In this document: in pieces, positions 7,876 through 15,400 of the stretch
How positions within the stretch are numbered: the stretch's first letter is position 1
Layout: every line of letters starts with the position of its first letter
DNA from: Hyalangium versicolor
GTDB taxonomy: Bacteria > Myxococcota > Myxococcia > Myxococcales > Myxococcaceae
DNA length: 64,000 nt
Direction: 5' to 3'
NCBI RefSeq assembly: GCF_020103695.1
Contig: NZ_JAHXBF010000007.1
Coordinates: 186,001-250,000, forward strand
Position numbers and translations under genes: made by a program
Notes under the pieces: model-generated
Seen by the model: the letters and a program-made list of their open reading frames with translations, nothing else
Database searches by the model: none
Told to the model about the DNA's origin: nothing

Positions 7876-9945
7876 TCAATTCACCGTGAACTCGCGCGAG
7901 TACCCCGTATAGGGGCGGATAAGCCCATCCCAGCCCGACTTCCAGTCGCCGTCATGCCGGATGCGATAGGTGCCGGGCGTCGCGGTGGAGGGGATCTTCC
8001 ACTCGATCGTCACGTGCGAGCACGCCAGCGTGGGCACGCAATTGTTGCGCTCCCAAAGATATTTGGTCTCCCAGTCCCAGTCGTACGCCACCGTCACCCA
8101 CGAAGAGCCGGACTTGCGCTGCACCTGCAGGAACGAGCCCTGCCTGTGCAGGTTGTTCTTCGGGTGGCCGCCCCAGAACTTCACCGTCACCGTCTGCCCT
8201 CGCGTGTACGAGGCGTTGGCGTTCGTCACCACGCTGCCGAAGTCCACCCAGAGCAGCTTGTCGTCGAACACCACGCCCGTCTGCAGCGTCGTCTGCTCGT
8301 TGCGCAGATCCCGAGGCGTGGGGCCCGCCGGCACCGAGGTGCCATCGCGCAGCGCCGCCGCCAGCTTCTCCGTCTCCTGCTGCACCGCGCCCAGTGTCCA
8401 CGGCCCGAAGTGCGTCGAGGCGCCCTCGTAGTCCTGCTTCGCGTACTCCTCGCGCGTGGCCAGGTAGCCCGCGTACGCGTTGGAGAGCCCCGCGATGACC
8501 ACCTGGTCCACGCCGATAGGAGCCAGCTGCGTCAGCACGGCCTGGCGCAGCCGCCGGCCCGACATCGTCGTCATCTCGAAGGGCACCGCCACCAGCGCCA
8601 GGTTCCCCAGCGTCACCACCTGCAGCGGCAACACCTCGGGCGTCCACGGGTACGGCGTCATGCTCCCCATCTCCAGCACGATGGGCTTCTCGCCCTGGCA
8701 GGGCTTGGTCGTCACCGCGCAGGTGAAGGCGCTCCACAAGTCGTGGATCTGCGCGCAGCTTGCGCCCTCGCTGCCGTAGCCCGGTCCGTCCTCGGCACCT
8801 GCGAGCATCGAGATGCCAATGGCCGCCGTGCACGTGGTGCGCGCCGTGCCCCCTCCGTACTGCGGTGCCACCTGCACCGCGTCCATCTTCACGTGCGTGT
8901 GCCGGTAGTCCACCGCGCCCGTGAGCAGCGTGGATGCACCATCATAGAGGGACTTCGCCAGAGTGTACTGCTTGCTGCCGGAGAGCTCCGTGCTCTCGAT
9001 GTCGTTGGCGCCGCCGCCGTTGGTGCCGCCGTAGATGTTGGGCGTCACGTCTCCCTCGTTGCTCTGGGCGAAGGCGGCCACGAACGTCTTGGAGGCCAGG
9101 TAGTCCGCCCCCTTGGCCTTCTCGAAGAGGTAGGAGGCGTAACCCTTGTTGTCTCCGCTGATGAGCCGGTTGTCGTTGCCCATGGACGTGCCGTGCACGG
9201 CGAACCAGTTGAGCTCACCCACCTCTGTTCCATCCGTGCCCTGCATCCGCAGCAACGTCATCTTCTTGTCCGTGTCGTAGGCGAACTGGCTGCGCTCGGT
9301 GGCGGGGTTGAGCTGGTACGCCTCCGGTGAACGGTTGGTGCTCGTGTTGAGCAGGTCCCCCGAGTTGATGCGGATGGAGCCGGGCACCAGGTTGGTGTGC
9401 GCCCGGACGATGGCCTGGACGATGCCGTCCACGATGGCCTCGAAGTTCTGCTGGTCGTAACCGAGGATCGTCAGGTTGTAGAGCGCGTAGTGCGAGAAGC
9501 CTCCCGGCCCGCTGTGCGTGTGCGTGGCGCTCAGCAGCACGTTCGCGTCCGAGTAGACCGTGCCGTAGCGCGCCTGCAGCCGCTCCACCACCTGCTGCTT
9601 CACGCCCTGGAAGATCTGCCCCAGGTCCGCGCTGACGAACGCCACGCGCTTGCCGTTACACGGCGAGGCGATGACGAAGGCCCGCGCGCGCAGCCGCTGG
9701 TGGATGCCCGCCGTCTTCTGGTCCACCATCGCGTAGCCCATCATCCCCAGCTCCGCCGCCGGGCCGGTGATGTCGTAGATGCCCGAGCCCACCTGGAAGG
9801 ACGTGTTGCCCGCGCATGGGCCCGTCAGTCCGGCTTGCTGTGTGGCAACACTGTCCGGAGGCTCGCCCTCCGGGAACTCCGAAGAACAGGCCCCCAGAGT
9901 GAGGACCAGGACTCCCAGGAGCGCGACACGAGACGTTCTCTGCAT
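7876..9945 (-). CDS. Neutral/alkaline ceramidase-like lipoprotein
   Basis: About 689 residues. The ATG at 9945 is preferred over 9951 because GGTGGGGGG sits 6 bp before it but directly abuts the earlier ATG. The N-terminus has a lipobox (TLGAC), so the protein is probably anchored to a membrane facing the periplasm or cell surface. The neutral ceramidase fold is recognised by SGIYDITGPAAELGMMGY near the start, the metal-site motif HTHSGPGG, HGTSMG, and the active-site loop SNEGDVTPN, followed by a C-terminal beta-sandwich. Family members cleave ceramide to sphingosine and fatty acid. The loop normally reads GDVSP with serine as nucleophile; here it is threonine (codon 9043-9045), so activity is uncertain. 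The substrate could be host, prey or self sphingolipid. Confidence 0.88.
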   Translation of the reverse strand: MQRTSRVALLGVLVLTLGACSSEFPEGEPPDSVATQQAGLTGPCAGNTSFQVGSGIYDITGPAAELGMMGYAMVDQKTAGIHQRLRARAFVIASPCNGKRVAFVSADLGQIFQGVKQQVVERLQARYGTVYSDANVLLSATHTHSGPGGFSHYALYNLTILGYDQQNFEAIVDGIVQAIVRAHTNLVPGSIRINSGDLLNTSTNRSPEAYQLNPATERSQFAYDTDKKMTLLRMQGTDGTEVGELNWFAVHGTSMGNDNRLISGDNKGYASYLFEKAKGADYLASKTFVAAFAQSNEGDVTPNIYGGTNGGGANDIESTELSGSKQYTLAKSLYDGASTLLTGAVDYRHTHVKMDAVQVAPQYGGGTARTTCTAAIGISMLAGAEDGPGYGSEGASCAQIHDLWSAFTCAVTTKPCQGEKPIVLEMGSMTPYPWTPEVLPLQVVTLGNLALVAVPFEMTTMSGRRLRQAVLTQLAPIGVDQVVIAGLSNAYAGYLATREEYAKQDYEGASTHFGPWTLGAVQQETEKLAAALRDGTSVPAGPTPRDLRNEQTTLQTGVVFDDKLLWVDFGSVVTNANASYTRGQTVTVKFWGGHPKNNLHRQGSFLQVQRKSGSSWVTVAYDWDWETKYLWERNNCVPTLACSHVTIEWKIPSTATPGTYRIRHDGDWKSGWDGLIRPYTGYSREFTVN

Positions 9946-9990
9946 GTTCATCCCCCCACCGCGAATCGCGGCAGTCGAAGCGCGGAGAAA

Positions 9991-10005
9991 CCGTGCTTAG
10001 CACGG
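9991..10005. promoter_or_regulatory. Short perfect inverted repeat between divergent genes
   Basis: CCGTGC-TTA-GCACGG forms a perfect 6-bp inverted repeat in the 128-bp gap between the divergently oriented ceramidase and methyltransferase genes. The position suits an operator or a small 5' hairpin. No cognate regulator is identifiable and the repeat is short enough to arise by chance in such GC-rich DNA. Confidence 0.22.
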
Positions 10006-10073
10006 CAGCGAAAGGTGCAAGAACAAACGAGAGATCGGAATCGACTCCCGGCGACCGCTAGGATGGGTCCTGG

Positions 10074-11642
10074 ATGCCCCGTGCACGTCTCGCGCCGCTC
10101 GAACTCGATGAGGAGGCGCTCGTTCATCAGTTCCCGGAGATCGACCGGCGCGCCCTGGGGGCCTTCTATACCCCCGCGCCGCTGGTGGAACGCACGCTGA
10201 GACTCGCGCTCACGCACCTGCAGGACGGGCCCCTCACCGTGGTGGACCCAGCCTGCGGCGCGGGCGCCTTCCTTGCCGCCGCGGCACGGATGAGACCGGA
10301 AGCCCACCTGTGTGGGCTCGAGCTGCTGCCCGAAGTCGCCCGCCTCTGCCAGGCCCGTGTCCCCAGCGCGGAGGTGCACGTGGGTGACGCGCTGCGTGGT
10401 GGGCTGGCACCCCTGCTGGCGCGTATTCCCTCGGGCCACCGCGAGCTGTGGGTAGGCAACCCTCCCTACAACGGCACCTCCGCCCTCCTGAAGGATCGTG
10501 CGGCCTGGGCCCGCCTTCGCTCGCTCATGCCGCTCGCCCTACCTCGTGGAACGAGCCTGCGCGACGACTTCGCCTTCTTCCTCCTGCTCGCGGCGCACCG
10601 GCTCTCCACGCGCCCAGGCGTGCTCGCCTTCATCACCCCCTCCAGCCTGCTCGACGCCTTCCTCTATGCCCCGCTGCGCCAGGCCCTGCTGGGCACGCTG
10701 CGGCTCCACGCCGTGGTGGATCTGGGCTCTGGGGCCTTCAGTGGAACCCAGGTGCGCACCTGCATCACGGTCTGGAGTTCCCTCCCCGGCCGCGCCAGGC
10801 CTCCCTCATTCGAACGAGAGGGCAAGCACCTCAGCTTCACCCCTGAGGCCCCCGAGTGGCGCCTCGCCCCCACGCCTGGAGAGGCCGCAACGCTCGACTC
10901 GCGCTGGAGGGCCCAGGGTGAACCCCTCACCACACTCGTCCCCGTGAGCTTCCCCGGACTGAAGACCCGATTCGATGAGCTGCTCGTCGACGAGGATCCG
11001 CAGCGGCTGATCGAGCGCCTGCGCCACTTCGCCCGGACTCCGCCGCGTGGGCTCCCTGCCTTCGCACGAGCCCACGGCATTCCCTCCACGCTCCTCCCCA
11101 AACTCCAAGCGCTGAAACACGGGCCCCCCTTGCGCGTGGAGCTGTCCCAGGTGCGCCCCTTCTTCCGCTACGCCGGTGCCCGCCACCGAGGCTCCCTGCC
11201 TCCCGAGGCCCGCGCCTACTGCTACCTGGATCGGCGGCTCATCCCTCGGGGCGATCACCGCCTGCGGGGGCCGTATGATCCGCACCTGGGCGCCGTGAAG
11301 CTCCTCTTCAACGTGCGCGAGCTTCCGCTCTCAGCGGCCCTGCTCGAAGAGGAAGGTTGCGTCCACGATCACCGCCATGCCCGCTTCGCCCCGCTCCTGG
11401 TGCCACAGCGGATCCGCGAGGAGGGGCTCTCCGTGGCTCGCAATGTGCGCTCCGTGGAGGAGTTGGGACCGCTCGTGCCCAACCTCTCCCCCCGAGGGCT
11501 TGCCTGGGCCGAGCACCTGGGCGGCCCGCTGCACGTCTTCCACGAGCTCGTCCGCTTCCTCAACGGTCCGGAGGTGCAGGAGCACTGGGCGCCCGTGTTC
11601 GGCGCCTCGCGCGTGGTGTCCGTGCCGATACCGCCGCGCTGA
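10074..11642 (+). CDS. Solitary N6-adenine DNA methyltransferase (Eco57I/type II gamma-like)
   Basis: The 522-residue protein has the SAM-binding motif DPACGAGAFL (near residue 58) and the catalytic motif NPPYNG (near 129). These mark an N6-adenine methyltransferase of the gamma-type order used by Eco57I- and TaqI-like enzymes. The C-terminal ~250 residues probably form a target-recognition domain. FYTPAPLVERTL at the N-terminus is the usual helical lead-in of the family. No endonuclease is fused or adjacent, and flanking genes are a ceramidase and a superoxide dismutase, so this appears to be an orphan methyltransferase. Alternatives are an epigenetic regulator or a remnant of a lost restriction system. 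Confidence 0.85.
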   Translation: MPRARLAPLELDEEALVHQFPEIDRRALGAFYTPAPLVERTLRLALTHLQDGPLTVVDPACGAGAFLAAAARMRPEAHLCGLELLPEVARLCQARVPSAEVHVGDALRGGLAPLLARIPSGHRELWVGNPPYNGTSALLKDRAAWARLRSLMPLALPRGTSLRDDFAFFLLLAAHRLSTRPGVLAFITPSSLLDAFLYAPLRQALLGTLRLHAVVDLGSGAFSGTQVRTCITVWSSLPGRARPPSFEREGKHLSFTPEAPEWRLAPTPGEAATLDSRWRAQGEPLTTLVPVSFPGLKTRFDELLVDEDPQRLIERLRHFARTPPRGLPAFARAHGIPSTLLPKLQALKHGPPLRVELSQVRPFFRYAGARHRGSLPPEARAYCYLDRRLIPRGDHRLRGPYDPHLGAVKLLFNVRELPLSAALLEEEGCVHDHRHARFAPLLVPQRIREEGLSVARNVRSVEELGPLVPNLSPRGLAWAEHLGGPLHVFHELVRFLNGPEVQEHWAPVFGASRVVSVPIPPR

Positions 11643-11762
11643 GCCTGTTCCCAGCTGCTGTTGAGCCACGAGCAGGAGCGCACTTCCATGCGAGCGGGTG
11701 GCTTCAACCGTGGTTAGTGTGCAGCCCGCTGCGCTTCACCTACTCCAACACGAGGCCCCCGA

Positions 11763-12356
11763 ATGAAATCACCTACCCTGCTCGCCGTTGCCACCCTCGC
11801 CTTCGCCGCTCCCTCGCTTGCCCAGAAGGCCACTCCCGGAGCCGTCCGCGAGAAGACTGTCGATGCGGCGAAGAAGGATGAGAAGCCGGCGACCCCTCCC
11901 CAGGAGGCCAAGCCCTCCGAGACGCTCAAGGCCTCGCTCAAGGATGCCAAGGGCCAGCCGGTGGGCGATGTAACGCTCGAGCAGACGCCCCATGGCGTCC
12001 TCATCAAGGGCAGCCTCTCCAACCTGCCCGCGGGCACGCACGCCATCCACATCCACGAGACGGGCAAGTGCGAGGCCCCCGAGTTCAAGACTGCCGGAGG
12101 CCACTTCAACCCGAGCAAGAAGACCCACGGCATGCTGTCCCCGGGGGGCAAGCACGAGGGCGATCTGCCCAACCTCGTCGCCGGCCAGGACGGCAAGGTC
12201 CAATTCGAGTTCTTCGCCAACGATGGCCTCACCACGCAGTCGTTGCTGGACGCGGACGGCTCGGCGGTCGTCGTGCATGCCAAGGCGGACGACTACAAGA
12301 CGGATCCGGCCGGTGATGCGGGCGGCCGCATCGCCTGCGGCATCGTCTCCAAGTAG
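11763..12356 (+). CDS. sodC: Copper/zinc superoxide dismutase, exported
   Basis: This 197-residue protein has an N-terminal signal peptide (MKSPTLLAVATLAFAAPSLAQ) and a ~35-residue Lys/Pro/Glu-rich linker before the catalytic domain. All metal ligands are present: HIHETG (two Cu histidines), GGHFNP (bridging His), KKTHG and KHEGDLP (zinc His, His and Asp), and VVVHAKADDY (last Cu His). The two disulfide cysteines (GKC and ACGI) and the active-site Arg of GGR are intact. It should dismutate superoxide in the periplasm. It appears monocistronic, with 120 bp upstream and 119 bp downstream free of genes. Confidence 0.96.
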   Translation: MKSPTLLAVATLAFAAPSLAQKATPGAVREKTVDAAKKDEKPATPPQEAKPSETLKASLKDAKGQPVGDVTLEQTPHGVLIKGSLSNLPAGTHAIHIHETGKCEAPEFKTAGGHFNPSKKTHGMLSPGGKHEGDLPNLVAGQDGKVQFEFFANDGLTTQSLLDADGSAVVVHAKADDYKTDPAGDAGGRIACGIVSK

Positions 12357-12475
12357 CCACACCGACCAGAACCGGCCAGGCGGCCAAGGGTGGGCCCGAG
12401 GCCTGCCCCTCCGCTTGCGCTCCGGGTGCCAGGCCGCAAACAGTCAGGAGAGCACATCCTTGGGGGGAGTGTGCG

Positions 12476-15400
12476 ATGCCAGACGAACTGCTCGAGATTC
12501 ACCGGTGTCGGCACTTCGTGCTTCGCAGGACGACGAGGGATGGAGCCGCGGTCGTGCTCAAGTCCCTCCGCGAGTGGATCCCGTCCCCGCACGCGGCCGC
12601 CCTGATGCATCACGAGCATGCCGTGCTGCGCAGGTTGGACGTGCCCGGCGTCGTGCGGCCACTCGCGCTCGAAGGACCGAAGGAGCTCCCGACACTCGTG
12701 CTCGAGGACGCCGGAGGCGAGGATGCCGAGCAGCGGCTCCGGGCCGGGCCCTTTCCTCTCGATGCCTTCCTCGATATCGCGCTCGCGCTCGCGGACACCT
12801 GCACGCTGATCCACGCCAGGGGTGTCGTCCACAGAGCGCTCTCTCCCGCTCGCGTGGTCCTTGGGAGCGCAGGGAAGGTCACCCTCGTCCACTTCAGTGA
12901 CGCCTCCACGCTCACCAGCATTCCCGGACCGCTCGACATCGAGTCAGCTCACCGGCTGGCATGGATCTCCCCCGAGCAGACGGGGCGAATGAACCGGCTC
13001 GTCGATTGGCGCTCGGACCTCTACTCCCTGGGAGTCACGCTCTACGCGATGCTCGCGGGCGCACCGCCCTTCCGTTCGGCGGATCCCCTCGAACTCATCC
13101 ACGCGCACCTGGCCCGCCTGCCGGTGTCAGCCTCGATCGTCAACCCGCGCGTGCCACCCCTGCTCTCCGCCATCGTGCAGAAGCTGCTCGCGAAGATGCC
13201 GGAGCGGCGCTACCAGAGCGCGGAGTCCCTTGCCTCTGATCTACGCGAGGCACGGCGGCAATGGCTCGCGTCCCGGACCATCGAACCCTTCGAGCTGGGC
13301 CGGCTCGACCTCGCCCGGGAACTGCCGCTGCCCAAGCGCCTGTATGGGCGCGAGGACGAGCTCGCCCTCCTCCTCAAGGCCTTCGCCCGCGTCTCGAGCC
13401 AGGGCTCCGAGCTCGTACTCGTGGCGGGAGAGGCGGGCGTGGGCAAAACAGCGCTCGTCGAGGCCGTGCGAGACGAGGCCGTCACCCAGGGAGGACGCTT
13501 CGTCTCGGGAAAGTTCGACCTGCGCGCGGCCAACGTGCCGTATGCGTCGGTCCTGGAGGCACTCCGCGCCCTGGCCCGCTCGCTCCTGTCCGAGCCCGAG
13601 GAACTCCGAGCGCAAGAGCTCCAGCGGATCCGCGAGGCGGTAGGCCTGAGCGGCCGCGTGCTGACGGAGCTCGTCCCAGAGCTGCAAGACATCTTCGGTG
13701 ACATGCCAGAGGTTCTCCCGCCCAGCCCCGCGGAGCGGGAGACGCGCTTCCACCTCACGCTCCGGGTGTTCGTGAGGGCCGTGGCCGCGAGCCGTCCCCT
13801 CGTGATGTTCCTGGATGATCTGCAATGGGCCGACGCGGCGTCCCTGCGAGTCTTGCGCTCGCTCGTCCTGGACGTGGAGAACCGGAACCTGCTGCTGCTC
13901 GGTGCGTTCCGCCCTCGGCAGGTCGACTCCGCGCACGCCCTGACGCGCACGCTCGATGAGTTCCAGCGAGTGGGCGCCGCTGTCACGCGGCTGGACCTCG
14001 GTCCCCTGAGTCTCGAAGCGCTGGTGGCGCTCCTCGCCGACGTCCTCCGCTGCGAACCGGAGCGAGCAAGACCCCTCGCGGAGTTGATCTCTTCCAAGAC
14101 CGCTGGCAATCCCTTCTTCATCCAGCAAATCCTGCGCTCACTGCAGCGCGACGGGCTGCTCGTCTTCGAGGAGTCACAGGGCACGTGGACATGGGATCTG
14201 CGCCGGCTCGAGCGGGTCGGGATCACCGAGAACGTGGTCGAGCTGATGACGACGGTCATCCGCGGATTGTCCGGGGAGGCGCAACAGCTCCTGCAGATCG
14301 CCGCATGCGTTGGCAAGCGCGTGGAACTCTCCTTGCTGGCGGCCGTGTGGGGCAGACCGGTCGACGAGGCCACCACGCGGCTGGGCGAGGCACTGCGAGA
14401 GGGGCTGCTCGTTCCCGATGACGCATCCGGCCCCAAGGGTCAGCTCGGCTTCCGCTTCGTCCACGACCGTGTGCAGCATGCAGCGTACACGCTCCTCTCG
14501 GAGGACCGGCGCAAGGAGCTCCACCTGAGAATCGGCCGCGCCCTGCTCGGGTCCCGGCGCGACGAAGAGCTCTCGGTGGAGTTGTTCGACATCGCCGACC
14601 AGCTCAACCTGGGCGCGGAGCTGCTCACCCAGGATGAGCGGATCGACCTCGCTCGAATGAACCATCGCGCTGGCAACAGGGCCCGGAGCTCCGCGGCCTA
14701 CGGGCCGGCGCTCGCCTACTTCCGGATGGGGATCCTCCTCCTCCCGCGGGGAGCATGGGAGGCGCACCACGAGCTGGCGTTCTCGCTCCACCGCGACGCG
14801 GCCGAGTGCGCCTATTTGACGGGGGATCATCCGCTGTGCGGCACGCTGGTCGAAGAGGGGCTCCGCCATGCCATCTCACTGCTCGAGAAGGCGGAGCTCC
14901 ATGGCATCCACATCATGAGCGCGACGACCTCGGGAGACTTCAGGACGGCGTTCCAAGGGGGAAGCGAGACCTTGCGAGCCTTGGGCGTGGAGCTGCCCCT
15001 GGAGGATCCCGACCGTGCTCTGAAATCGGAGCGCGCGGCCATCCGGACACTGCTCGCGAGTCGCGCCCCGCTAGAGCTGCTCGACGCGCCAGGGGTATCC
15101 ACCGCCGAGGAAGGAGCCTGCGCGAAGCTGCTCTCGATCATGCTACCGGCGACCTACTTCTTCGAGCCCGGTATCTATGCCCTCGTGACAGCCAGGACCA
15201 TCCGCTTCGCCCTCGAGCACGGCCAGAGCGTTCATGCCACCACGGCGTATGCCACCTATTCCTTCTTCCTGGCGGTCACGGGCGAACTCGTGGAGGCCGA
15301 GGGGTTCATCTGTCTCGCCCTGGCGCTGGCTCGAAAACACGGCGACACCGGGCGTGAGGCCGAAGCCCTCGGCATCCATGCGTACCTCTGTCCGTGGCGA

